The notes under the pieces were generated by a model that saw nothing but the letters and a program-made list of their open reading frames with translations, made no database searches and was not told the origin of the DNA. A stretch of DNA of 64,000 bases from Amycolatopsis nigrescens CSC17Ta-90 (GTDB lineage Bacteria; Actinomycetota; Actinomycetes; Mycobacteriales; Pseudonocardiaceae), in contig NZ_ARVW01000001.1 of NCBI RefSeq assembly GCF_000384315.1, positions 4,340,157 through 4,404,156 on the forward strand, read 5' to 3'. The position numbers and the translations under genes were made by a program. The first letter of the stretch is position 1. Each line of letters starts with the position of its first letter. This document shows positions 8,319 through 17,058 of the stretch, one piece after another.

Positions 8319-8986
8319 GCACGGTGCTACTCGAGGTGATCGCGCTCGGGCCGCGTGATGCGGAGCGCGCGCAGGAAGGCGGCGCGGACCGGCTGGAGCT
8401 GGTCACCGACATCGCCGCGGACGGGCTCACCCCGGACGTCGGCGTGCTGCGGGACGTGCTCGCGGCGACCGACCTTCCGGTGCGGGTCATGTTGCGGGAC
8501 AACGGTTCCTTCGCACCGACCGAGCTGGACTCGGTGCGCGGCAAGGCAAGGCGGCTGATCGACGCCGGCGCCCGCGAGTTCGTGTTCGGCTTCCTCACCC
8601 CGGACGGCGAGGTGGACGTGGCGGCCTGCCACGCGCTCGCCGCGGAACTGGACGGCCTGCGCTGGACCTTCCACCGCGCGCTGGACCACGCGCGGGACGT
8701 GCTCGAAGCGCACCTGGCGCTGGCCGGGCTCGGCTGCGACACGGTGCTCACCGCCGGCCACCCGGCCGGCGCGGAGGCCGGGCTGCCCGCGCTGCGCGCG
8801 ATGGCGGGACGGCAGGCGCCGCCCCAGCTGCTCGCCGGCGGCGGCCTGCGGGCCGAGCACGTGGCCCCGCTGCGCGCGGCCGGGGTGCGCGCCTTCCACG
8901 TCGGCAGCGGGGTGCGCCCGGCGGGCTGGGACGAGCCGGTCGACGTGGCCGCGGTCCGCCGCTGGGCCGACCTCATCGCCGCCTGA
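8315..8986 (+). CDS. cutC: CutC family protein (copper homeostasis-like TIM barrel)
   Basis: 223 residues, starting at a TTG (8315-8317) that overlaps the preceding kinase stop, with GGGGGAGA about 6 nt upstream. CutC signatures are present: LLEVIALGPRDAERAQEGGA with RLELV near the N-terminus, PVRVMLRDNGSF, FGFLTPDGEVD, WTFHRALDHARD, and a glycine-rich C-terminal phosphate-binding-like stretch (LLAGGGLRAEHV). The protein is cytosolic with a TIM-barrel fold; the copper role comes from E. coli genetics and is disputed, so the actual substrate is uncertain. Translational coupling to a sensor kinase is odd and might only reflect compaction. Confidence 0.9.
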   Translation: MSTVLLEVIALGPRDAERAQEGGADRLELVTDIAADGLTPDVGVLRDVLAATDLPVRVMLRDNGSFAPTELDSVRGKARRLIDAGAREFVFGFLTPDGEVDVAACHALAAELDGLRWTFHRALDHARDVLEAHLALAGLGCDTVLTAGHPAGAEAGLPALRAMAGRQAPPQLLAGGGLRAEHVAPLRAAGVRAFHVGSGVRPAGWDEPVDVAAVRRWADLIAA

Positions 8987-8989
8987 CGT

Positions 8990-9031
8990 CGTGAGTGAAA
9001 AGCGTTGCCAGGACAACACTTTTCACTCACG
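8990..9031. repeat. 42-bp palindromic element, copy 1
   Basis: Arms CGTGAGTGAAAAGCGTTGCC (8990-9009) and its near-complement (9012-9031) with a 2-nt loop; two arm mismatches. It sits between the convergent cutC and glutamate permease stops. Same length and outer sequence as copies at 30747-30788 and 48423-48464. A bidirectional terminator function is possible, but there is no T-run. Confidence 0.92.
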
Positions 9032-9057
9032 ACCGTTGAGCTGGGGAAACGGCGGGC

Positions 9058-10014
9058 TCAGCGGGGTTCGGCGGCCTTCTTCGGCTCGGCCGGTGCGGTC
9101 TTCTCCGCCAGCTCCCATTCGGCGGCGTCCTCCGCGGCGGCCTTCGCTTCGGCCGAAAGATCGAGAGCGGGCACCAGCGGCTTGTCGGATTCGGTGACCG
9201 AGACCTTCGGGTTGGCCCGCTGCCTGGCCTCCAGCCACCTGGCGAACCTGGACAGCGAGTAGTTGATCACGAAGTAGATCAGCGCCACCACCAGGTAGGT
9301 CTGGATCAGCAGGTGGTTGTAGGTGGCCAGCACCCGGCCGCTGAACAGCAGCTCGGCGTAGCTCACCACGAAACCGAGCGAGGTGTCCTTCACGATGCCG
9401 ACCAGCTGGCTGATCAGCGACGGCACCACCCGGCGGATCGCCTGCGGGAACAGCACGTGCACCATCGCCTGCGCCGGCCGCAGCCCCAGCGCGGAGGCGG
9501 CTTCGCCCTGGCCGCGTTCCAGCGAAAGGATGCCAGCCCGGAAGATCTCCGCGAACTGCGCCGAGCGGGAGATGGTCAGCGGGATCACGAGCTTCCACAG
9601 CAGCGGCACGTCCATGCCGTAGCGCGGCAGCGCGAACAGCATCACGTAGACCAGCAGCAGGGTGGGAATGACCCGGAAGACCTCGACGTAGATCTTCGCC
9701 GGCACCCGCAGCACGGCGAGCCTGGACAGCCGCCCGCAGGCCAGCAGCAGGCCGATGGTGGCGGCGAGCACCGCGGAGAGCGCGGCCGCGATCGCGGTGT
9801 CGCGCAGGCCGCCGAGCAGGTACTGCCACATCACCCCGGTGCCGTAGGGCGCCCACTTGTCCGCGTCCAGCTGGCCGTTGACGGCGAACTGGCGCACCGC
9901 GAGCCCGGCCAGCCCCAGCCCGGCGAGTATCGCGAGCACGGTGGCGATCCGGATCCGGCGTTTCGCCCGTGGCCCCGGTACGTCGAAGAGCAGCTCGGCG
10001 GCGTCCTTGCTCAT
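9058..10014 (-). CDS. Glutamate/polar amino acid ABC permease (GluD-like)
   Basis: 318 residues from ATG 10014, overlapping the upstream permease stop by 4 nt. One N-terminal TM helix, then the His/Glu/Gln/Arg-opine type permease domain: GGLRDTAIAAALSAVLAATI, YVEVFRVIPTLLLVYVMLFA and the EAA loop AASALGLRPAQAMVHVLFPQ, which docks on the ATPase. About 70 hydrophilic, Ala/Glu/Lys-rich residues follow the last helix as a cytoplasmic tail, longer than in most family members. With the GluC-like permease it would form the membrane pore for an acidic amino acid carried by the binding proteins upstream. No ATPase gene is present in the cluster. Confidence 0.88.
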   Translation of the reverse strand: MSKDAAELLFDVPGPRAKRRIRIATVLAILAGLGLAGLAVRQFAVNGQLDADKWAPYGTGVMWQYLLGGLRDTAIAAALSAVLAATIGLLLACGRLSRLAVLRVPAKIYVEVFRVIPTLLLVYVMLFALPRYGMDVPLLWKLVIPLTISRSAQFAEIFRAGILSLERGQGEAASALGLRPAQAMVHVLFPQAIRRVVPSLISQLVGIVKDTSLGFVVSYAELLFSGRVLATYNHLLIQTYLVVALIYFVINYSLSRFARWLEARQRANPKVSVTESDKPLVPALDLSAEAKAAAEDAAEWELAEKTAPAEPKKAAEPR

Positions 10015-10658
10015 CGGTGGATCACCAGTTTCCGTTCCAGCGCACCGCTGATCGTGGAGATCACCAGTGCCAGCAGCCCGTACACCACACCGACCGCGGT
10101 GAAGATCAGGATCGGTTCGGCGAGGTCGAGGTTGACCCGGTTGGCCACCTCGGTCAGCTCCACCACCCCCGCACCGGCGCCGGTCAGCGCGGTGTTCATC
10201 ATCAGCCCGATGGTGATGTTGCCCAGCGGCTGCACGATGCTGCGCAGCGCCTGCGGCAGGATGATCGTGCCGAGCGACTGGCCGAAGCTCAGGCCCAGTG
10301 CGCGGGCCGCTTCGGCCTGGCCCTTGGAGACCGTGTTCACCCCGGACCGCAGGGCTTCCGCGTAGTACGACGCGGAGTACAGCGCGGTGCCGATCACGCC
10401 GGTGGTGAACAGGTCGAACTTGATGCCGATCTCCGGCAAGCCGAACACCAGCAGCACCAGCCAGACGAGCAGCGGGATGTTCTGGAACAGCTCCACGTAG
10501 GCGGTGCCGAACATGCGAAGCGGGCGTACCGGTGACACCCGGAACGCCACGATCACGACCGCGACTGCCGCGGCACCGACGAAGGACCACGCGGTCAGTT
10601 CGACGGTGAGCAGCAGGCCGTGGCCGAACTCGGCGAGATAGTCCGAAAAGGGTCGCAT
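10011..10658 (-). CDS. Glutamate/polar amino acid ABC permease (GluC-like)
   Basis: 215 residues, ATG 10658. Five predicted TM helices with the polar amino acid permease signatures: GLLLTVELTAWSFVGAA, YVELFQNIPLLVWLVLLVFG and EAA motif AARALGLSFGQSLGTIILPQ. It overlaps the GluD-like gene by 4 nt, implying translational coupling. The upstream binding protein stops 85 nt away, across a 32-bp perfect palindrome that may reduce read-through so that binding protein is made in excess over permease. Confidence 0.9.
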   Translation of the reverse strand: MRPFSDYLAEFGHGLLLTVELTAWSFVGAAAVAVVIVAFRVSPVRPLRMFGTAYVELFQNIPLLVWLVLLVFGLPEIGIKFDLFTTGVIGTALYSASYYAEALRSGVNTVSKGQAEAARALGLSFGQSLGTIILPQALRSIVQPLGNITIGLMMNTALTGAGAGVVELTEVANRVNLDLAEPILIFTAVGVVYGLLALVISTISGALERKLVIHR

Positions 10659-10688
10659 TCTGCTTCCGGTCTTGACGGGGGAGTCAAA

Positions 10689-10720
10689 GCGGCGGCTTCC
10701 GGTGCACCGGAAGCCGCCGC
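10689..10720 (-). promoter_or_regulatory. 32-bp perfect palindrome in the glutamate-transporter operon
   Basis: Arms GCGGCGGCTTCCGG (10689-10702) and CCGGAAGCCGCCGC (10707-10720) flank TGCA, giving a fully self-complementary 32-mer between the binding-protein stop and the permease start. No T-run follows. Intercistronic hairpins of this kind commonly stabilise the upstream message or attenuate downstream expression. Confidence 0.85.
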
Positions 10721-10742
10721 CCTAAGTACTGTTCCGCGCCGA

Positions 10743-11678
10743 TCAGGAACCGGGCACGGAGCCGAAGGCCGGCGCCGCCGGTGCGCCGCCGGGGATGACG
10801 GTGCCCAGCGATTCGTCGTAGGCCTGTTTCCAAAGACCGGCGTCCTGGACCTTCTTGAGCCAGTCGTTGATGAACTTCTTGAAGGTGTCGTCGCCGTGCT
10901 TGATCCCGATGCCGTACGGGTCCGAGCCGAAGGTCCCGGTGGCGAGCTGGATCTTGTCGTTCAGCTTGGCCTCACCGGCCACCACGGTCTGGTCCTTGAC
11001 CCAGGCCGCGACCCGGTCCTGCTCCAGCGCCTGTACGCATTCCGGGTCGCTGGCGAAGGTCTGCAGGTTGACCTGCGGTGCCACGTCCCGGACGGTCTTG
11101 GCGCCGGTGCTGCCGGTCGCGGCGCACACCGCCTTGCCGTTGAGCTGGTCCGGTTTGGTGATGTCCGGCTTGCCCTTCAGGGTGGCGATGGCCTGGCTGG
11201 AGATGAGGTACGGACCGGCGAAGGCGACCTTTTCCGCGCGGGCGGGGGTGATGCTGTAGTTCTGGATCACCATGTCCACGGTGTTGTTCTGGATCAGCGC
11301 CTCGCGGATGGCGGGGGTGGTGTTGATGATCTTCCGGCTGGGCTGGCCGAGGATGTACTTGGCGAGCAGCTTGCCGAGCGTGGCGTCGAAGCCCTCGGTC
11401 TCGCCGGTGGTCGGGTTCTGCTGGGACATCAACGGGGTTTCCAGTGAGCCGCCGATCAGCAGCTGGCCACGCTGCTTGATCGCCTGTGCGGTCGGGCTCT
11501 TGGCGAGCTCTTCGTCGCCGGCCACCGGCGCGCGGTCGAGCAAGTTCTGCATGTTCTGCTGGTCGCTGTTCGCGCCGGGGACGGCATCGGTGCCCCCGGA
11601 GCATGCGGTTACCGCCCCCAGGCTGACCACCGCGCATGCGGTGATGATCATCCTGCGCGTCGAAGACGCCTTTGCCAT
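10743..11678 (-). CDS. Glutamate-binding ABC lipoprotein (GluB-like), paralogue 1
   Basis: 311 residues. Signal peptide MAKASSTRRMIITACAVVSL with lipobox VTAC, then a type-2 solute-binding domain (SBP_bac_3). Characteristic stretches are GQLLIGGSLETPLMSQQNP, EGFDATLGKLLAKYILG, NNTVDMVIQNYSITPARAEK and DPYGIGIKHGDDTFKKFIND. The very similar protein at 11950-12876 shares most of these, so the pair arose by tandem duplication. Likely captures glutamate or a related acidic amino acid at the cell surface and hands it to the permeases downstream. Substrate is inferred from family only. Confidence 0.9.
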   Translation of the reverse strand: MAKASSTRRMIITACAVVSLGAVTACSGGTDAVPGANSDQQNMQNLLDRAPVAGDEELAKSPTAQAIKQRGQLLIGGSLETPLMSQQNPTTGETEGFDATLGKLLAKYILGQPSRKIINTTPAIREALIQNNTVDMVIQNYSITPARAEKVAFAGPYLISSQAIATLKGKPDITKPDQLNGKAVCAATGSTGAKTVRDVAPQVNLQTFASDPECVQALEQDRVAAWVKDQTVVAGEAKLNDKIQLATGTFGSDPYGIGIKHGDDTFKKFINDWLKKVQDAGLWKQAYDESLGTVIPGGAPAAPAFGSVPGS

Positions 11679-11949
11679 TGTCGGCTCGTTCCTTCCTCGG
11701 TCTGCCCCACCAGTTAGCTACGCTTAGTAGTTGGTGAGACCGGCGCTGAACCCATCGGGTGAAGATCTTTCGCGGCTCCCGGCCGCAGAATGGTTCAGTC
11801 CAAGTCCGTCGTCAAGCCGTTCGGGAGGGTGACCTTGTGGAGGTGGCGGACAAGGGTTGATCTCCGCCACCGTCCGGGGGTGCTAAAAACTGCCTCCGAG
11901 CTGGGTTAAATCACCCATATGGCGGTCGAGTAGCCGACTGTGCGTTGGG

Positions 11950-12876
11950 TTACGAACCGGGCACGGAGCCGATCGCAGGTGGGGCAGGCGGGTCGCCCTC
12001 GATCACCGTGCCCAGTGACTCCTTGTAGGCCTCCTGCCAAAGACCGGCGTCCTGGATCTTCTTGAGCCAGTCGTTGACGAACTTCTTGAAGGTGTCGTCA
12101 CCGTGCTTGAGCCCGATGCCGTAGGGGTCCTGGCCGAAGGAGCCGCCGACCACCTTGAGCTTGTCGTTGAGCACCGCGTTGCTGGCGAGGATGGTGAGGT
12201 CGTTGACATAGGCGTCGCCCCGGCCCTGCTCCAGTGCCTGGATGCACTCCGGGGTGGTGGCGAAGGTGGTCAGGTCCGCCTGCGGGGCCACCTGCTTGAC
12301 CAGCGATGCCCCGGTGGTGTTGACGTTCGCCAGCACCTTCTTCCCGTTCAGGTCCGACGGCTTGGTGATGCCGCTGGTCGACTTGAGGGTCGCGATGGCG
12401 GGACCCGACATGAAGTACGGGCCGGCGAAGGTGACCTTCTCCGAGCGGGGCACGGTGATGCTGTAGGTGTAGATGATCGTGTCCACGGTGTTGTTCTGCA
12501 GCAACGCTTCGCGGGTCTGCGCGGTGGCGTTGACGATCTTCGCGTTGGGCTGGCCGAGGATGTACTTCGCGAGCAGCCTGCCGAGGGAGGCGTCGAAGCC
12601 CTCGGTGATGCCCGTGGTCGGGTTCTGCTGGGACAGCAGCGGGTTCTCCAGGGTGCTGCCGATCAGCAGCTGCCCCCGGTCCTTGATCGCCTTCGCGGTC
12701 GGGCTCTGCGCGATCTCCTCGTCGCTGGCCACCGGCGCCCGGTCGAGCAGCCGGTCGCCGCTGCCGGGCGGACCGGGCACGGCGTCGCTCCCGCTGGAAC
12801 AAGCCGCCGTGCTGACGAGGGCGAAGATCGCGCAGATCGCGGCGACCAGTCTGCCCTTCGAAGACGCCAAACTCAT
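11950..12876 (-). CDS. Glutamate-binding ABC lipoprotein (GluB-like), paralogue 2
   Basis: 308 residues, signal peptide with lipobox TAACSS, then the same SBP_bac_3 architecture as the neighbour at 10743-11678 (shared phrases ENPLLSQQNPTTG, ILGQPNAKIVNAT, NNTVDTIIYTYSIT, DPYGIGLKHGDDTFKKFVND). It differs mainly in the leader and in surface loops, which suggests divergence of ligand preference or regulation. A 271-nt gap separates the two genes, enough for an independent promoter for the downstream copy, so they need not be co-transcribed. The start is an ATG with GGAAGGGAC about 6 nt upstream. Confidence 0.9.
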   Translation of the reverse strand: MSLASSKGRLVAAICAIFALVSTAACSSGSDAVPGPPGSGDRLLDRAPVASDEEIAQSPTAKAIKDRGQLLIGSTLENPLLSQQNPTTGITEGFDASLGRLLAKYILGQPNAKIVNATAQTREALLQNNTVDTIIYTYSITVPRSEKVTFAGPYFMSGPAIATLKSTSGITKPSDLNGKKVLANVNTTGASLVKQVAPQADLTTFATTPECIQALEQGRGDAYVNDLTILASNAVLNDKLKVVGGSFGQDPYGIGLKHGDDTFKKFVNDWLKKIQDAGLWQEAYKESLGTVIEGDPPAPPAIGSVPGS

Positions 12877-13435
12877 GAGTGGAGTCGTCCCTTCCTTGGT
12901 CCCCGCCGACCAGGAATACGTCAGGTAGTGAGTTTCGGTCAGCCTGAGGACCTATCGAGTGAAAAGCTCGTGAAAACCGTGGGGGCCGAGGATGGCCTAG
13001 ACCACATTCGGTCGTCAACCGGCCGAAAAGGTCAACGTGATGAGCCGATCCGCCCTACGTCAAGACGGCTGAAGGAGCGAAGTTCCGGCAGGTGATCAGT
13101 GCTCCCACATGATGAGAAATCACCGAAAATCTGCAGGTCGGGAGATAAATCCACAGTTAACTGTGTACTGACCTTGATCACGTAGAGTTTCATGCCCTAC
13201 GGTCTGTGCTGGCTGGTCTAGTGCTTATGAGTGACGCCCTACCCTGCACTTCCGTTTCTCACGCGTAGTCGATACCCTCTACCCCCAATCGGGTGACCCA
13301 TGTCAACCATTCACGTCAGCGTCTGAGGTCGTGTCGGTTCGCCCCGCCGATACGGAGCCCCGCTCGCCAAGCTCTCGTACCGTGGGAACCTGATGAGACG
13401 AACTGCTGACCTCCAACCTGGGAAGGAAGTCTTCG
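12877..13435. other. 559-bp divergent intergenic region
   Basis: No credible coding frame. It must hold promoters for the binding-protein gene (leftward) and the conservon (rightward). It is less GC-rich than its surroundings near 13100-13200 and contains a 14-bp perfect palindrome at 13152-13165. I see no clear -35/-10 pair that I would assign. Confidence 0.6.
13152..13165. promoter_or_regulatory. 14-bp perfect palindrome upstream of conservon
   Basis: CACAGTTAACTGTG is self-complementary over 14 bp and lies 270 nt before the conservon kinase start and about 275 nt before the binding-protein start. It could be an operator; the cognate factor is unknown. Confidence 0.4.
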
Positions 13436-16400
13436 GTGCCCCAGCTCACGAGCGGGGAGCGCGGTCGCAAGGCGGTGTCCTCGATGGATTCTCGTGTCAG
13501 CCAAGACGCAACTGGCGACGCGGCCGAACGAGCAGGCTCGATCGGTGGGCCGCCGAGAAGTACCGGCGCCGGACCGGACTCTCATCGCGCCCGAGGCCTG
13601 GCCAACTGGCGGCTGAGCAAGAAGCTCATCGCGGTGTTCCTGCTCCCGACCGTTGCCGCGCTGTTCCTGGCTGGACTGCGAGTCTATGACGGGTTCGCCA
13701 ACACCGCCGTCTACCAGCGCGCCGCGCAGCGCATCGAGCTGAGCGAGAAGATCGCCGTCGCGGTGAACGGGCTGCAGGCCGAACGTGAGGCGATGGCGGC
13801 CTGGATCGCCGCCGGCAGGCCGGGCGATCGCGGCGTACTGGACGAGGCCGTGCGGGCCGCGCAGTCCGCCGCGGACACCGTCCGCAACGCCTCCGGCGAC
13901 GTCGCGGACATCGGCGACGACGTGACCACCAGCAAGTACCAGCAGAGCATCGCCCGGCTGGACGGTCTTGCCCAGCTGCGCGTCTCCGCCGCCGACTCGA
14001 CCTTCCCGCCGCTGGCCGCGCAGGAGTCCTACGCGGGCGTGATCAGCGCCCTGCTGCGGGTCTCCGAGGAGTTCGGTGCGGACGTAACGGACAAGGGGCT
14101 GCAAGCCCGGCACGAGGCGCTGACCTTCCTCGCGGATGGCAAGGAGTTCTCCGCCCAGCAGAACTCCTACCTGCGCAACGCGGCGATCAAGAACGCCTTC
14201 GACCCGGCCGAGCTGAAGAACATCACCACCGCCCAGTCGAACCTGCTGGCCACCATCGACCGGTTCAACGCGGTGGCCACCCCGCAGGCGCAGCTGGACT
14301 ACTCGAACACGATCTCCGGCGAGAAGGTCCAGCAGCGGTTCACGCTCCAGACGCTGGCGCTGCTGCGGGCGCAGGCGCCGGAGCCGCTGCCGGTGAGCAT
14401 CTCGCCGGACGCGGTGGCGGAGTCCTCGCTGGTCACCCTGGACCTGTTCGCCCAGGTGGAGAAGCGGCTGCTGGACGATGCGGGCAGCTACACCTCCGCG
14501 CTGGTCAGCTCCGAGCGGCAGAACCTGCTGATCACCTCGGCGATCATTCTCGGCGTGCTGCTGCTGGCGCTGGTGCTGATGTACTTCGTCGCCCGCTCGC
14601 TGCTGCGCCCGCTGCGCACCCTGCGCAGCAGCGCGCTCCAGGTGGCGGACGTGCACCTGCCGGCCGCGGTGGACCGGATCATGCACGAATCCGACCCGGC
14701 GGCCGCGGCGAAGACCGCGATCGACCCGGTGCCGGTGCACACCACCGAGGAGATCGGTGAGGTGGCGCGGGCGTTCGACGTGGTCAACACCCAGGCCGTC
14801 CGGCTGGCCGCCGAACAGGCCATGCTGCGGGAGAACGTCAACGGGATCTTCGTGAACCTGTCCCGCCGTTCGCAGCGGCTGGTGGAACGCCAGCTCGGCG
14901 TGATCGACCGGCTGGAGGCCGACGAGCAGGACCCGGACCATCTGGCCAGCCTGTTCGAGCTGGACCACCTGGCCACCCGGTTGCGGCGCAACGGTGAGAG
15001 CCTGCTCGTGCTCTCCGGCGCTGGCCTGGCGAAGTCGGTGCCCAAGCCGGTGCCGTCGGCGGACGTGATCGGCGCCGCGGTGTCCGAGATCGAGCAGTAC
15101 GCCAGGGTCGAGGTCGGCGTGATCCCGGAGGTCGCGGTGCGCGGCCTGACCCTGCACGACCTCGTGCACGTACTGGCCGAGTTGCTGGACAACGCCACCT
15201 ACTTCTCCGAGCCGGAGACCAAGGTGAGCGTGCGCGCGGTGGTCACCAGGAAACGCGCGCTGGCCATCCAGATCACCGACCGCGGTGTCGGCATGTCCGA
15301 CGATCAGATCCAGGAGGCGAACCGGCGGCTGGCCGACCCGCCCGACCTGGACGTCGCGGTGACGAGGCGGATGGGCCTGTACGTGGTCGCCCGGCTGGCC
15401 CAGCGGCACGGCATCGAGGTCCGGCTGCGGGAGAACGAGGACATCGAGGGCGGGGTGATCGCCAGGGTGGTGGTCCCGGCAGACCTGCTGGTCCCGGTGA
15501 GCGCGGAGATGAACCCGCGGCCACCGAGCCGGAACGAGACCTCGAGCCCGTCGCTGCCCAGCCTGCCGCCCGTTCCGCCGGCGTCCTCGGCCCCGCCGCC
15601 GCAGCAACAACCGCAGCAGCCGCAACCGCAGCAGCCGCCACCGGCCGGCCCGCCGCCGTCCCGCGAGCAGCCGACCGAGGTGGGCGGGCTGGTTCCGCTG
15701 GACGAACCGATCAGCCTGGACGACCTGGTCAGCGGCTCGTCCAGTGCCGCGGGCCCGTTCCTGTCGCCGCGTCAGCCCGGTGCCACCTTCGACGACACCT
15801 TGGTGCACAACAGCAACGGGAACGGCAACGGCCCACCGGCGGCGCCCGCCGCGCCTGCCGGCGGGGACAGCAGCGACACCCAGTTCTCGCTGGCCCTGCC
15901 GAAGCGGGAACCGCGCTACGTGCCGGTTGCCGCCGAGGAGCCGAAGGCCGCGCAGCCGCCAGCCGGCGAGCCGAGCGCGCTGGACGACGACGTGCCGACC
16001 AAGCGGCTGCCGATCTACCAGTCGGTGCTGTCCCGCTGGTTCAGCGAGGAGGACGCGGCCGAGGCCGCACCCGAGCAGGCGGCGGTCGAACCGGCAGCGG
16101 CCGAGGAGCCGGTGGTGTCGCCGGAGCAGCAGGAAGTCGGCACCGAAGAGGAGCTCGGAGGGCCGGTCGTGGCCGACAGCTGGCGCAGTGCGTCCGACAG
16201 CGGTTGGCAGGCGGCGCAGTCCCTGCTGGAGACCAAGGACGAGGAGATCACCCCGGCCGGTCTGCCCAAGCGGGTGCCCAACGCATACTTGGTACCGGGT
16301 TCGGTCAACACGGGTGAGACCGATGCCTTCCGTGACACCACGGTCGGCACCCCGGGGCAAGGGGCCATCGCCAGGTCGGCGACGGCCGCGCGCAGTCGGA

Positions 16401-16579
16401 TGGTGAGCTTCCAGCGTGGCTACACCACCGGCCGGCACGCACTCCAGGAAGGCCCGGCCGAGACTCAGTCGGGAGACAGCGTTTCGGTGTGGGGCGGGGA
16501 ACAGCCGTCCGGACCAGACACAGCGGTGGAAGACTCCCGTGCGGGAGTACATGGAAACGCAGTGAGGAGCGAGGAGTGA
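13436..16579 (+). CDS. cvnA: NIT-domain sensor histidine kinase of complete conservon
   Basis: 1047 residues from GTG 13436, with GGAAGGAAG upstream. The first 60 residues are hydrophilic; TM1 (about 66-86, KLIAVFLLPTVAALFLAGL) is followed by an extracytoplasmic NIT-like helical domain, TM2 (about 365-385, LLITSAIILGVLLLALVLMY), a HAMP-like segment, the FVNLSRRSQRLVERQLGVID block with FELDHLATRLRRN (probable phospho-accepting His511), and the ATPase domain (ELLDNATYFSEPE, ITDRGVGMS). The C-terminal 350 residues are Pro/Gln/Glu-rich. It heads a four-gene conservon whose members in Streptomyces form a membrane-associated complex resembling eukaryotic G-protein signalling. Stop overlaps the roadblock start (GTGA). 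Confidence 0.92.
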   Translation: MPQLTSGERGRKAVSSMDSRVSQDATGDAAERAGSIGGPPRSTGAGPDSHRARGLANWRLSKKLIAVFLLPTVAALFLAGLRVYDGFANTAVYQRAAQRIELSEKIAVAVNGLQAEREAMAAWIAAGRPGDRGVLDEAVRAAQSAADTVRNASGDVADIGDDVTTSKYQQSIARLDGLAQLRVSAADSTFPPLAAQESYAGVISALLRVSEEFGADVTDKGLQARHEALTFLADGKEFSAQQNSYLRNAAIKNAFDPAELKNITTAQSNLLATIDRFNAVATPQAQLDYSNTISGEKVQQRFTLQTLALLRAQAPEPLPVSISPDAVAESSLVTLDLFAQVEKRLLDDAGSYTSALVSSERQNLLITSAIILGVLLLALVLMYFVARSLLRPLRTLRSSALQVADVHLPAAVDRIMHESDPAAAAKTAIDPVPVHTTEEIGEVARAFDVVNTQAVRLAAEQAMLRENVNGIFVNLSRRSQRLVERQLGVIDRLEADEQDPDHLASLFELDHLATRLRRNGESLLVLSGAGLAKSVPKPVPSADVIGAAVSEIEQYARVEVGVIPEVAVRGLTLHDLVHVLAELLDNATYFSEPETKVSVRAVVTRKRALAIQITDRGVGMSDDQIQEANRRLADPPDLDVAVTRRMGLYVVARLAQRHGIEVRLRENEDIEGGVIARVVVPADLLVPVSAEMNPRPPSRNETSSPSLPSLPPVPPASSAPPPQQQPQQPQPQQPPPAGPPPSREQPTEVGGLVPLDEPISLDDLVSGSSSAAGPFLSPRQPGATFDDTLVHNSNGNGNGPPAAPAAPAGGDSSDTQFSLALPKREPRYVPVAAEEPKAAQPPAGEPSALDDDVPTKRLPIYQSVLSRWFSEEDAAEAAPEQAAVEPAAAEEPVVSPEQQEVGTEEELGGPVVADSWRSASDSGWQAAQSLLETKDEEITPAGLPKRVPNAYLVPGSVNTGETDAFRDTTVGTPGQGAIARSATAARSRMVSFQRGYTTGRHALQEGPAETQSGDSVSVWGGEQPSGPDTAVEDSRAGVHGNAVRSEE

Positions 16580-17031
16580 CTCGGGCGGACGCAGTTCAGC
16601 CGGGAGGCGCCAGGCAGCAACAAGGTCAGCCGGGCAGTTTCGCGTGGCTGATCACGGATTTCGTGCATCGCGTCCCTGGCGCGGCACATGCCGTTGTGGT
16701 CTCGGCGGATGGGCTGTTGCTGGCGTCGTCGCGCGGGCTGCCCAAGGACAGGGCGGACCAGCTGGCGGCGGTGGCCTCCGGGCTGACCAGCCTGGCGCGG
16801 GGTGCGGCGAAGGTCTTCGAAGGCGGTGCGGTCGCGCAGACCGTGGTCGAGATGGCCAACGGCTTCATGTTCCTGATGTCGGTTTCCGACGGTTCCTGTC
16901 TCGCCGTGCTCGGCTCACCGGACAGCGACATCGGTCTCGTGGTTTACGAGATGACGCTGCTGGTGGACCGGGTCGGCCAGCAGCTGACGCCGGAGATGCG
17001 CGCACAGCTGCAAGGAGCCGCGCGCCCCTAG
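16576..17031 (+). CDS. cvnB: Roadblock/LC7 domain protein of conservon
   Basis: 151 residues. GTG 16576 overlaps the kinase stop by 4 nt and has GAGGAGCGAGGAG in front. The roadblock/LC7 fold is evident from [56 protein letters not shown] and [18 protein letters not shown]. Roadblock proteins commonly act as regulators of small GTPases, here presumably the fourth gene of the module. It is closely similar to the second roadblock protein at 18793-19215. Cytosolic, about 16 kDa. Confidence 0.93.
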   Translation: MTRADAVQPGGARQQQGQPGSFAWLITDFVHRVPGAAHAVVVSADGLLLASSRGLPKDRADQLAAVASGLTSLARGAAKVFEGGAVAQTVVEMANGFMFLMSVSDGSCLAVLGSPDSDIGLVVYEMTLLVDRVGQQLTPEMRAQLQGAARP

Positions 17032-17058
17032 GCGCGCGTCGGGTTCGGAGGGACTGGC

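Noticed and set aside
8990..9031. Ordinary rho-independent terminator
   Set aside because: No T-run on either side and the same sequence recurs at a coding junction (modB), so a repeat element is the better description, although termination is not excluded.
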